Assembly: GCF_000332975.1 (NCBI RefSeq)
Contig: NZ_BANR01000002.1
Span: 1-64,000 of the forward strand
Direction of reading: 5' to 3'
Length of the DNA stretch: 64,000 nt
Source of the DNA: Gordonia aichiensis NBRC 108223
GTDB taxonomy: Bacteria > Actinomycetota > Actinomycetes > Mycobacteriales > Mycobacteriaceae
The position numbers were made by a program, and so were the translations under genes. The notes beneath the pieces are model-generated. The model was given only the letters and a program-made list of their open reading frames with translations, had not been told where the DNA came from and searched no databases. Shown piece after piece: positions 25,675 through 33,532 of this stretch (the first letter of the stretch is position 1; every line of letters begins with the position of its first letter).

Positions 25675-27209
25675 CCGTCACCGCGGCACCCGCTGACTCC
25701 TCCGGCGCGGCGTCGGAGGAGTCGGGACGCGCCGGGCGGTCGATCACGTCGCGGCTGTTGCTGCGGTGGCTCGCGCTGATCGCGCTCACCGTCATCGCCT
25801 ATTGGCACAACATCGGCCAGTTCTACCGCGAGATCGTCACCTTCGGCTCCGACCTCGACTACATCGTGGTCGTGCTGGTGCTTGCGCTCATGGCGACCTA
25901 CGGCGTGACACTGCGGCGCAGCGACGAGCGAGCGATCCGCGATCGACAGACCGACATCATCGTCGGGGTCATCGTGATGCTGTTGTCGTTCTGCTTCGCG
26001 GGCGCACTGACCAACAGGTTCACCGGCTCGCTGTACCTGTTGACGCACCTCGACATCCTCGGACTGTGGACCTTCTTCTTCGGCGGCTGCATCCTGATGT
26101 TCGGTCTTCGTCCGACGATGCGGTACCACTGGGTCTGGTTGTTCGGCCTGATGACGTTCCCGATCGCCTACCGGGTCGCCGTGCTGTCCCTCGGCGGCAA
26201 CGAGGTGGCCGCGGGCGCGGTGATGACCGTGTTCGGCGCCTTCGCCGCGGCCATCGCTGTCGGACGTGACCGCACGTCGGCGTTGATCGGCTTCGTGGGC
26301 GCGGGAGTGGTGGGAGGAGTGATCGTCGCGGTCGTGCGGCTCGCCCATCCGAGCGCGCCCCTGCTCGTCTATCAGGCACTGCCTGCCGTCGGCAGTGTGT
26401 TCGTCGTCGGTCTGATCGCCTACCTGCGTCGGCGAAGGAACACGTCGCCGCGCCCATTCGACCGGCCCCTCTACGAGCCCGGCGTCGACCGTATCAAGAT
26501 CGGGGCAGCCGGCGTCCTTGTCGTCTCAGCGGTCATCACGTTGCTGCTGCCGTACCAGCGGGTGATGGTGACTCCCACGGTGACCATCGCGGGCCTGAGC
26601 ACCACGGCGCCGCTGATCGTGCCGGACGCGTGGCGTCAGGACGGGCCGACGCTGCGCTACGACTGGGCAGGGGATTTCTATGGTCCGGGAGCCGTGCTGG
26701 CACGCCAGAATCTGTTGCAACGGAGCGGTGACGTGGCGTTCGACAAGGAGGCCCGTCCGCGCAAGCTGATCGTCGACACCATCGAGACGCTGTATCCGTT
26801 TCGCTTCGATCTCTACCCGGTGGTGTTCACCTACGACCTCTTCGGAGACCGCTTCTCCGATCCGGTGCTCGTGATGCTGCCGCACGGCATTCCCGCGGTC
26901 CTCGAGGTGATCCTCGACGACACCCGCTACCTGACCTACACCGTGCTGTCGTGGCAGTGGGGCAACGGCGAGCATGCGCAGAAGGTGGCGCTGTGGTCGG
27001 TGGACAACCATGAGCCGGACGCCTACTTCCCCCAGCCCGATCAGACGATCGCCAAGAACCTGCGTGAGCTGTTCAACGTCACGCTGCGTGGCGGCGCCGT
27101 GATCCGCGACGACAGACCGGATTTCAAAGACCGTCAGCTGGTTCTCGACGCGGGGCGAGACGTCGTCAACGCACAGCTCGACGGCGTCCGGCGAGAGGAT
27201 CAGCCATGA
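25671..27209 (+). CDS. Polytopic membrane protein with extracytoplasmic C-terminal domain
   Basis: 512 residues, family not recognised. Eight membrane segments can be counted up to about residue 250, for example LALIALTVIAYWHNI, IVVVLVLALMATYGV, IIVGVIVMLLSFCFAG, LGLWTFFFGGCILMFGL and GFVGAGVVGGVIVAVVRL, then a ninth at about 283-302, then a soluble tail of about 210 residues. The eight-helix core plus anchored tail recalls exosortase-EpsI fusions, but the exosortase Cys-Arg-His set cannot be placed with confidence. The genes on both sides overlap it by 4 bp (ATGA at 25671 and 27206), so it must be made with the BcsB-like protein and the synthase and probably forms part of that complex. Confidence 0.75.
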   Translation: MTVTAAPADSSGAASEESGRAGRSITSRLLLRWLALIALTVIAYWHNIGQFYREIVTFGSDLDYIVVVLVLALMATYGVTLRRSDERAIRDRQTDIIVGVIVMLLSFCFAGALTNRFTGSLYLLTHLDILGLWTFFFGGCILMFGLRPTMRYHWVWLFGLMTFPIAYRVAVLSLGGNEVAAGAVMTVFGAFAAAIAVGRDRTSALIGFVGAGVVGGVIVAVVRLAHPSAPLLVYQALPAVGSVFVVGLIAYLRRRRNTSPRPFDRPLYEPGVDRIKIGAAGVLVVSAVITLLLPYQRVMVTPTVTIAGLSTTAPLIVPDAWRQDGPTLRYDWAGDFYGPGAVLARQNLLQRSGDVAFDKEARPRKLIVDTIETLYPFRFDLYPVVFTYDLFGDRFSDPVLVMLPHGIPAVLEVILDDTRYLTYTVLSWQWGNGEHAQKVALWSVDNHEPDAYFPQPDQTIAKNLRELFNVTLRGGAVIRDDRPDFKDRQLVLDAGRDVVNAQLDGVRREDQP

Positions 27210-28858
27210 CCGGATCCGGTGGCGAGCAGGCGCATTTCACTCCGCCGACGACGAGAGCCGAAGTCGACCAACGGCTTTCGGACCAGGAGTATCGCACTGC
27301 GGCTCTCGACGACGCAATCAACCGATTGCGCCGCGAGGACCCGATGATGACGGCATCGGTGGCGTTCAGCCGCGCGCAGAAGATCATCGGGGTCGTCATA
27401 CTCGCCGTCATCGTCGTCGGCTTCGTGTTCTGGCCGATCGGTACCGCGGCGACGCTCGTCTCCATTGCCACGGTGATCTACATCGTGGCACTCATCGAGC
27501 GGCTCAACACGTTTCGGCTCGGCCTCGTCAACGGTGCGATCAGAATCTCCGACGATGACGCCCGCGCCATCCCCGACGACGAGCTGCCGCGTTACACCGT
27601 CCTCGTGCCCGCGTACGGTGAGCCGGAGGTCGTCGGGCAGCTGATCGAGGCGATGGAGTCGTTCGAGTATCCGCAGGAGAAGCTTCAGGTGTTGCTCCTG
27701 CTCGAGGAGGACGACGCCCCGACCATCGAGGCCGCCCACGCCGTCGACTCGTCGCCGATCATCACCACGGTGCTCACACCGCCGGGCGACCCGCGGACCA
27801 AACCGAAGGCGTGCAACTACGGATTGCACTTCGCCACAGGAGATATCGTCACGATCTTCGACGCGGAGGACCATCCCGACCCGCTGCAGTTGCGGAGGGT
27901 CGTCGCGACGTTACGGGAGCTCGACGACGACTCCGTCATCTGCGTGCAGGGCAAGCTGAGCTTCTACAACGTCACCGACAACGTTCTGACACAATGGTTC
28001 ACCGCCGACTACGGCATCTGGTTCGGCTATCTGTTGCCGGGGCTGATGGTCAGCAAGGCGACGATTCCGCTCGGCGGCACCTCGAATCACTTCCGCAAGG
28101 ACATGCTGATCGAGTTGGGCGCGTGGGATCCGTTCAACGTCACCGAGGATGCCGACCTCGGGGTCCGCATCGCGGGGCAGGGCTATCGCACCGCGGTACT
28201 CGATTCGGTCACGCTCGAGGAAGCCAATGTCGATGGCATCAACTGGATTCGGCAGCGCTCGCGCTGGTACAAGGGTTACATGCAGACGTGGCTGGTCCAC
28301 ATGCGCAGGCCGCGTCGGCTGTTTCACTTCATGGGGCTCCTCGGTATGGTGCGCTTCACCCTGCTGATCGCGGGTACTCCGTTCATCGCATGTATGAACA
28401 TGATCTTCTGGCTCATCCTGATCGTGTGGATCGCCGGGCAGCCTGCATTCATCGCGGAGTTGTTTCCCGGCCCGATCTACTATCTGTCGCTGGTCTCGTT
28501 CGTGATCGGAAACAGCGCAGCCATTTACATGACGCTCGTCGCCAACCGAGAGGACGACCGGGGAGAACTCCTCTGGTCGGGTCTGATCGTCCCGGCCTAC
28601 TGGGTGATGATGAGCATCGCCGCGATCAAGGGGATGTGGCAGTTGCTGTTCCGGCCGTCGTACTGGGAGAAGACCGCGCACGGACTCACCTCGGACGCGA
28701 CGCCGACGGAGAGTGCCGCGAACATTTCGGATCCGGCCGGCGGGGGATCGGCCGCCGTGGATCGGGGCGGTGCGGGTCCGGGCGGTGCGGGTCCGGGGGG
28801 TGCGGATCCGGGCGGTGCGGACTCGGGCGGTGCGGACTCGGCGCAGGCGGCTCGGTGA
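27206..28858 (+). CDS. Processive family-2 glycosyltransferase (cellulose-synthase-like)
   Basis: 550 residues. Two N-terminal membrane helices (about 60-95) precede a GT-A domain with the expected acidic residues: Asp in DAEDHPDP, the TED base in NVTEDADLG, and QRSRW, the Q(Q/R)xRW motif of processive synthases such as BcsA, NodC and hyaluronan synthase. Three or four C-terminal membrane helices follow and would form the export channel. No PilZ domain follows, so c-di-GMP would have to act through another protein. The C-terminus ends in five GGA(G/D)(P/S) repeats. It should make a beta-linked polysaccharide from a UDP-sugar; which sugar is unknown. Confidence 0.85.
   Translation: MTGSGGEQAHFTPPTTRAEVDQRLSDQEYRTAALDDAINRLRREDPMMTASVAFSRAQKIIGVVILAVIVVGFVFWPIGTAATLVSIATVIYIVALIERLNTFRLGLVNGAIRISDDDARAIPDDELPRYTVLVPAYGEPEVVGQLIEAMESFEYPQEKLQVLLLLEEDDAPTIEAAHAVDSSPIITTVLTPPGDPRTKPKACNYGLHFATGDIVTIFDAEDHPDPLQLRRVVATLRELDDDSVICVQGKLSFYNVTDNVLTQWFTADYGIWFGYLLPGLMVSKATIPLGGTSNHFRKDMLIELGAWDPFNVTEDADLGVRIAGQGYRTAVLDSVTLEEANVDGINWIRQRSRWYKGYMQTWLVHMRRPRRLFHFMGLLGMVRFTLLIAGTPFIACMNMIFWLILIVWIAGQPAFIAELFPGPIYYLSLVSFVIGNSAAIYMTLVANREDDRGELLWSGLIVPAYWVMMSIAAIKGMWQLLFRPSYWEKTAHGLTSDATPTESAANISDPAGGGSAAVDRGGAGPGGAGPGGADPGGADSGGADSAQAAR
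28769..28843 (+). repeat. Five 15-bp tandem repeats at the 3' end of the synthase gene
   Basis: Units of the form GGTGCGGGTCCGGGC run in frame from 28769 to 28843 and code five GGA(G/D)(P/S) units. They look prone to expansion or contraction. Confidence 0.85.
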
Positions 28859-30543
28859 ATCGCCCATCTGTTGCGCTCTGGCTGGTCGTGTGGCTGGCCT
28901 ATCTGGCCTTCGGGGTGTATCTGGCTGCAGGTCTGCACGTGTACTTCGGCGACTCGTTGTCGCGGGTCCAGGCGGCACAGAGCGTGTTGTTCAGTCGCGA
29001 TCCGCACCTTGCCGCAATCGGATTCATCTTCACCCCGCTGACCGCACTGGTTCAGCTGCCGCTCACCGCGTTGTCGGTGTGGTGGCCGCAGCTGACCACG
29101 GACGCGTTGTCGGCTGCGATCATGTCGTCGTCGTTCATGGCGGGCGCGGTGGTCCAGGTGTCGGGAATCGCGCGCGACCGCGCATTACCGAAGACGATGA
29201 CCGTCATCGTGACCCTCGTGTTCGCACTCAACCCGATGATCGTGCTGTATGCGGCGAACGGTATGAGCGAGGCGCCCTACCTCTTCTTCCTCGCCTGGGC
29301 GGTTCGACGGCTGATCCGCTGGGTCGACACCGACGATGTACACGAATTGATCGTCGCCGGAATCGCTCTCGGCCTCGCGTACCTCACAAGGTACGACGGT
29401 GCTGTCGCCGCCTTCGTCGCGGGCTGCTTCGTCGCCTTCGTCACCTATCGACGAAGCGACAAGGCGGCCGGGCGAAGGCTCCGCACACAACGCGCATTGC
29501 TCGACGTCGTGCTGGTCGCGTCGCCGAGCCTGCTGGCGTTCATCGTGTGGGCTGCAACGAGTTGGTTGATCACCGGGCAGGCGTTCGCGCAGTTCACCTC
29601 TCAATACGGCAACAGCGCCATCATCGACCAGTCGGGCGGAACCGGCAGTGCCACCGGATTCGACGCCCTGCGCTTCTCGATCACCGAGCTACTCATCCTG
29701 GCACCGCTGTATCTGGTGCTGTTCGTACTCGTTGCGTGGGTACGTATCCGGCGTCACCGGCTGTATCCGCTCGCGGTGCCCGTACTGATCATCGGGGCGG
29801 TGGTCGCCTTCCAGGTATACAGCTACATGCGCGGAACCACCTTCGGATTCCTGCGCTTCTACATGACCGTCATCGTGTTGGCGGCGGTGACGGCACTGCT
29901 CGCGACGCCCGCTCGACGTATCGAACCCTACCGACGTCTCGGTCCGAGGGCCGCACTGCCTCATGCCGATTCGCGCGCCGGACGCGGATGGCGGTACGGC
30001 GTCGTCGGGGTGGTTGCTGTGCTCGCGTTCGCTGTGGGACTCCCGGTGACCGCGGCGGGGATGACGTCGCCGAAGTACGCACCGCAGGAGTTTGCCTACC
30101 GATCTGTCATTGCACCACAACCGGATTCGACCGAGAAGCGCTACCTCGACGAGGAGCGAGTGCTGAGGTCGTTTTCGACCGAGCGAGCCCTCGCGGAATA
30201 CCTCGACTCGTTGCATCTTCCCGACGGCAGCGTGCTCACCGATACCGTGTACGGATTCGCCGTCGTCGTGCAATCGCGCCATCCCAAGCAGTTCGTCATC
30301 CCATCGGATCAGGATTTCGACAGAGTTCTCAACGAACCCGCCCGATTCGGGGTGCGGTTCCTCCTCGCCGTGCCGCGTGCGGGTCGCGGGTCGTCGGACG
30401 CTTTGAATATCCGATATCCGACGCTGTACGAGAACGGCAATCAGATCTCGACGCTCGCGCTCGAGGCACGCAACCAGGGCACCAACATGCCGACATGGCG
30501 GGTGTACGAGGTCAACCCGTCGCAGGGCGACGGTCCGCGGTAG
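28855..30543 (+). CDS. GT-C-type membrane glycosyltransferase
   Basis: 562 residues with about ten membrane segments and a C-terminal soluble part of about 140 residues. After the first helix an extracytoplasmic loop carries YFGDSLSR, an acidic site in the place where ArnT/PMT-type (GT39/GT83-like) enzymes hold their catalytic Asp. Such enzymes use polyprenyl-phosphate sugars and act outside the membrane. The GTG start overlaps the synthase stop (GTGA 28855-28858); an open frame further upstream lies inside the synthase gene and is rejected. It closes the four-gene operon and could decorate the polymer or build its lipid acceptor. Confidence 0.75.
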   Translation: MNRPSVALWLVVWLAYLAFGVYLAAGLHVYFGDSLSRVQAAQSVLFSRDPHLAAIGFIFTPLTALVQLPLTALSVWWPQLTTDALSAAIMSSSFMAGAVVQVSGIARDRALPKTMTVIVTLVFALNPMIVLYAANGMSEAPYLFFLAWAVRRLIRWVDTDDVHELIVAGIALGLAYLTRYDGAVAAFVAGCFVAFVTYRRSDKAAGRRLRTQRALLDVVLVASPSLLAFIVWAATSWLITGQAFAQFTSQYGNSAIIDQSGGTGSATGFDALRFSITELLILAPLYLVLFVLVAWVRIRRHRLYPLAVPVLIIGAVVAFQVYSYMRGTTFGFLRFYMTVIVLAAVTALLATPARRIEPYRRLGPRAALPHADSRAGRGWRYGVVGVVAVLAFAVGLPVTAAGMTSPKYAPQEFAYRSVIAPQPDSTEKRYLDEERVLRSFSTERALAEYLDSLHLPDGSVLTDTVYGFAVVVQSRHPKQFVIPSDQDFDRVLNEPARFGVRFLLAVPRAGRGSSDALNIRYPTLYENGNQISTLALEARNQGTNMPTWRVYEVNPSQGDGPR

Positions 30544-30558
30544 TGGCTCTGCCCGGGC

Positions 30559-31695
30559 TCAGGAACTCTCGCGCGCGACAACCTGCCACGCCGGGTCGTC
30601 GTAGCCGATGTCGAAGGTGCATTCGTCGGGACGGGGATCGGGGACAAATGCCCACAGCAGTGCGCCGGCGACCCCCACCGAGCGCATCGTCTCGTACTTG
30701 CTGCTGAACTGACGCGCACGTGTGTCCAGCGGTAGACACGATCCAGCGTCGATGCCGATCTCATTGACCACCAAGGGTTTACCGAGTCGGCGTGCCTGGG
30801 AGATGCGCGTGGGCAGGTCGCTGCCTCCCGGCGCAATCGCGCCGCCGGCGCTGTAATCGTGAAAGTCGAGGACATCGAGGCCCGAAGACGCTGCCACGCG
30901 CCCGTAATCGCTTCCCGCGAGCCCGCATTGGTCTCCACCGACGAAGCCGGCGAAGATCGGGTGCTTGGGGTCGATGGCCCGAATCCGTTCGCCGACCTGG
31001 TCGAAGAACGTACGCAGTACCGTCGCACCGTCGGCGGGGCACGTGCGGTTCTGCCAGGCGCATCCCGTTGGCCCGCAGACGCTGGCCTCCGGCTCGCCCA
31101 CGGGCTCCCAGCCGGCGAGTGACGGTTCGGTGCGCCACCGGGTGATGGCCGTCGTCAGCCAGTCGGCGAATGTCATGCCCGCAGCGGTTTCGGTTGTGTG
31201 CCAGCCATTCTGGTACCAGGTCCGCTCCTTGAACTTCTCGTCCTCGCATGCGCCCGAGCTGCCGGTCAGGACCGGCAGCACCATCTGGTTGTGACTTCGG
31301 GCCGAGGCGAAGATCGCGTCGAGGCGACCGTAGTTGTTCGCCCCTGATTTCTTGTCCACGAGGAATGCCGAGTAGAGGTTGAATCGGGTGAGCGCGCGTG
31401 GCGGTAGCTTGCCGAAATAGTCGTCGAGGTCGACCTGTGCGCCGCAGCCGGCGTTGAGCGACCAGTCCGTGCCGAGTTGGTAGCTGTTGAAACCTGCCGG
31501 AAACCAGTGGCGTCCGTCGAGGACCAGTCCCGTGTCGGTGGTCGTCACCCGTCCCGGAAAGTCGTGGTGCACCGACGGTGCAGGCGTCGAGGCATCGTCC
31601 TCGAGCGGTGTCGGAGCGGGCTGGCCGCACGCTGCTGCGATCAGGACGATCAGCACAGCGCTCACACAGAGTCTGAGTGCGTGCCGGAGCGTCAC
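30559..31695 (-). CDS. Glycoside-hydrolase-like lipoprotein (GH5/clan A type)
   Basis: 378 residues. The signal ends AAACGQ, a lipobox, so it is a cell-surface lipoprotein. The mature part looks like a TIM-barrel glycosidase: WFPAGFNSYQL at the start, RFNLYSAFL, then GWEPVGEPEAS where the acid/base Glu is expected and VVNEIGIDAG where the nucleophile Glu is expected. In clan A the acid/base Glu normally follows Asn; here that residue is Gly, so activity is open. GTG 31695 was chosen because TAACGT lies seven bases upstream and the signal peptide starts there. It faces the glycan operon, 15 bp from its end, which suggests polymer trimming. Confidence 0.7.
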   Translation of the reverse strand: MTLRHALRLCVSAVLIVLIAAACGQPAPTPLEDDASTPAPSVHHDFPGRVTTTDTGLVLDGRHWFPAGFNSYQLGTDWSLNAGCGAQVDLDDYFGKLPPRALTRFNLYSAFLVDKKSGANNYGRLDAIFASARSHNQMVLPVLTGSSGACEDEKFKERTWYQNGWHTTETAAGMTFADWLTTAITRWRTEPSLAGWEPVGEPEASVCGPTGCAWQNRTCPADGATVLRTFFDQVGERIRAIDPKHPIFAGFVGGDQCGLAGSDYGRVAASSGLDVLDFHDYSAGGAIAPGGSDLPTRISQARRLGKPLVVNEIGIDAGSCLPLDTRARQFSSKYETMRSVGVAGALLWAFVPDPRPDECTFDIGYDDPAWQVVARESS

Positions 31696-31702
31696 GGGTC
31701 GA

Positions 31703-31708
31703 ACGTTA
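31703..31708 (-). promoter_or_regulatory. -10 box of the glycosidase-like gene, leaderless layout
   Basis: Minus-strand TAACGT, seven bases, then GTG 31695. It shares a 36-bp gap with the opposite promoter. Confidence 0.55.
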
Positions 31709-31718
31709 CTCCGCCGAC

Positions 31719-31724
31719 TACGGT
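31719..31724 (+). promoter_or_regulatory. -10 box of the DUF2599-like gene, leaderless layout
   Basis: TACGGT, seven bases, then GTG 31732. Confidence 0.5.
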
Positions 31725-31731
31725 CGGGGTG

Positions 31732-32256
31732 GTGAGAAGAGTTCGGGCGTCGCGTGTGGTGGTCGGGGTGGTATCCGCGGTCGTGCTCATCAGTGCAGCG
31801 CTGCTGGCGGGTTGCGGGAGCGACGCGTCGACTCCCGGCTCCTCGTCCAATCCCTCCTCCGTAGAGGCGGGACCTGCTGGGTCGGTCGCGCGGAGCAGTT
31901 CGACCGGTATGGCGTCGAGCAGCGGTCCTGTCCTCGACCCCGCGCACCCCCCGCCCTACATCGAGCACGTCTCATGGGTGGACACCGCGGTCGGCCCAAG
32001 CCTGCAGATCTACCCCACGCCGAACGGACGCGCAAGCATCGCCGACGACGGCGCGCAGGTCGCGTGGCGCGAGGTGCTCGCACTGGCACCCGACGCCGAC
32101 ACTCCCGGCATGCGGGCACAGTTCGTGTGCCACTGGGACTTCGCGCGAGCCGTCGAGCCGAACAAACCGAGCTGGAACATCGAACCGCAGCGGCCCGTCG
32201 TCGACAACTCGACGATGATCGCGACCCGCTGCAACCCTGGCGGCCCGGAGGAGTGA
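31732..32256 (+). CDS. DUF2599-like lipoprotein
   Basis: 174 residues. The signal peptide ends in LLAGC, a clear lipobox, followed by a Ser/Pro linker and a compact domain of about 105 residues with HVSWVDTAVGPSLQIYPTPNGR, a conserved-looking WREV, QFVCHWDFA and a C-terminal IATRCNP. The two Cys (CHWDFA and RCNP) probably form a disulfide. This pattern fits the DUF2599 family of actinobacterial secreted proteins, whose function is unknown. The GTG start is set by the lipobox distance and by a TACGGT box. It is divergent from the glycosidase-like lipoprotein with only 36 bp between the starts. Confidence 0.75.
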   Translation: MRRVRASRVVVGVVSAVVLISAALLAGCGSDASTPGSSSNPSSVEAGPAGSVARSSSTGMASSSGPVLDPAHPPPYIEHVSWVDTAVGPSLQIYPTPNGRASIADDGAQVAWREVLALAPDADTPGMRAQFVCHWDFARAVEPNKPSWNIEPQRPVVDNSTMIATRCNPGGPEE

Positions 32257-32611
32257 CGCGTGGCGGCGGCCTCGGGTTGGTGCGCTTCTGGGGGCGCCGG
32301 TGGTTCGGGGGTGTGCGCGTTTCGGGGGTGCAGAAAGTGGGGGGAGGGGGCTTTTCGCGGGTTTCTGTGCTTTCCGCGGGTAGTTCCTGGCGGGGACGTC
32401 GAAGAGTGGGGGAAGCGTCGGGGCGTGGACTCTTCCGCTACTTTCGGCGCGGAAATTTTCTGGCAGGAGCGTCGAAAAGCAGGGGAAGCGTCGGGGCGTG
32501 GACCCCCGCCACGCCCGGTGCCGAACACTCCGGCGCGACAACGTCCGAAACCCGCGGAAACGGCCCGGCCTTACGCCTCGCCCCTGCGCGCCCGCCTGCT
32601 GTCGGCCGGCC
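32257..32611. other. 355-bp intergenic region, G-rich with an imperfect duplication
   Basis: No convincing gene. The first 110 bases of the plus strand hold many runs of four to six G, which could form a G-quadruplex in the RNA or DNA. A segment of about 60 bp is then repeated with a 71-73 bp period. It separates convergent genes (stops 32256 and 32612). Confidence 0.7.
32369..32503 (+). repeat. Imperfect direct repeat, period about 72 bp
   Basis: The 34-bp cores 32397-32430 and 32470-32503 agree in 31 of 34 bases and share GGGGAAGCGTCGGGGCGTGG. The likeness extends left to about 32371 and 32442 with small gaps. Confidence 0.8.
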
Positions 32612-33532
32612 CTACGCCGCCGCCGCGGTGATCTCTCGGCGCGTGGTGTGTTCGCGCCGTGCGCCGATCTGTCGGCAGACGACGTAGATCACGAACGAGA
32701 TCGTCGTGACGAACACCGACACCGGCAGCTTGGGGGCCAGTGAGAGGATCAGCCCGCCGACGGCGGCAATCTCGGCGAAGATCACCGACAGGACCATCAT
32801 CAGCGTGGGGTTGGCGGTGAGCCTGGCGGCAGCGGCGCCCGGAGTGATCATCAGCGACATCACCAGTAGCGCTCCGATGATCTGGACGCCCTGCGCGCAG
32901 GCGAGGCCCATCAGGATCGCGAAGATCACCGACAGTGCGCGGATCGGGACGCCGTTGGCTTCCGCGACTCGCGGGTCCATCGAGGCGAACAGCAGTGGAC
33001 GGTAGATCACCGCAAGGACCGCCAGGACGACGACGGTGGTGATCGCGATCGCCGCCAGCCCCTGCACGCCGACGCTCACCACCTGACCGGTCAGCAAAGC
33101 GAAGCCCGTGCCGATGCGGCCGTAGAGTGCGAGGAACAGCACGCCGAGTCCGAGGCCGAACGCCATCACGACGCCGATCACGGAATCACGTTCGCGCGCT
33201 TTGTTTCCCAGATAACCGAACACGCCTGCGGCGACGACGGCGCCGATGATCCCGCCGATGTTCACGCTGATGCCCGCGAGGAGCGCCGCGGCCGCGCCGG
33301 TCACCGACAACTCGCTGGCGCCGTGAACTGCGAACGACATCTGTCGCACCACGATCAGCGGGGCGAGTACGCCGCCGAGTAGCCCGAGCAGCGCGAGGGC
33401 GAGCATGGCCTGCAGCACGAAGTCGTAGTGGAGCAGGTCGGCAGTGACGGAGAAGTCCCAGAAATCGCTCCAGTGCCTGTCGGCTGCGAGCACGCTCGAC
33501 GTTCCGCCCGCAACGGATGAACTGATCGTCAT
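32612..33532 (-). CDS. znuB: Zinc/manganese ABC transporter permease (ABC-3 family)
   Basis: 306 residues with about eight or nine membrane segments. The family signature of ABC-3 permeases is visible in LGGVLAPLIVVRQMSFAVHGASELSVTGAAAA (shortened here to blocks GVLAPLIVVRQMSF and HGASELSVTG) and in GALLVMSLMITPGAAAARLT. It forms the membrane channel for a metal carried by the lipoprotein. The start overlaps the ATPase stop by 4 bp (ATGA on the minus strand, 33532-33529). Zinc, not manganese, is favoured because of the Zur-like box before the operon and the His-rich loop in the binding protein. Confidence 0.87.
   Translation of the reverse strand: MTISSSVAGGTSSVLAADRHWSDFWDFSVTADLLHYDFVLQAMLALALLGLLGGVLAPLIVVRQMSFAVHGASELSVTGAAAALLAGISVNIGGIIGAVVAAGVFGYLGNKARERDSVIGVVMAFGLGLGVLFLALYGRIGTGFALLTGQVVSVGVQGLAAIAITTVVVLAVLAVIYRPLLFASMDPRVAEANGVPIRALSVIFAILMGLACAQGVQIIGALLVMSLMITPGAAAARLTANPTLMMVLSVIFAEIAAVGGLILSLAPKLPVSVFVTTISFVIYVVCRQIGARREHTTRREITAAAA

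Noticed and set aside
25671..27209. Firm call as exosortase
   Set aside because: Only the helix layout fits; the catalytic residues cannot be located, so it is kept as an unrecognised membrane protein.
27811..28854. Upstream extension of the GT-C gene
   Set aside because: It overlaps the synthase gene in another frame; the membrane protein proper begins at 28855 with a GTGA overlap.
30541..30560. Terminator between the glycan operon and the glycosidase-like gene
   Set aside because: Only 15 bases separate the stops and no stable hairpin could be drawn.
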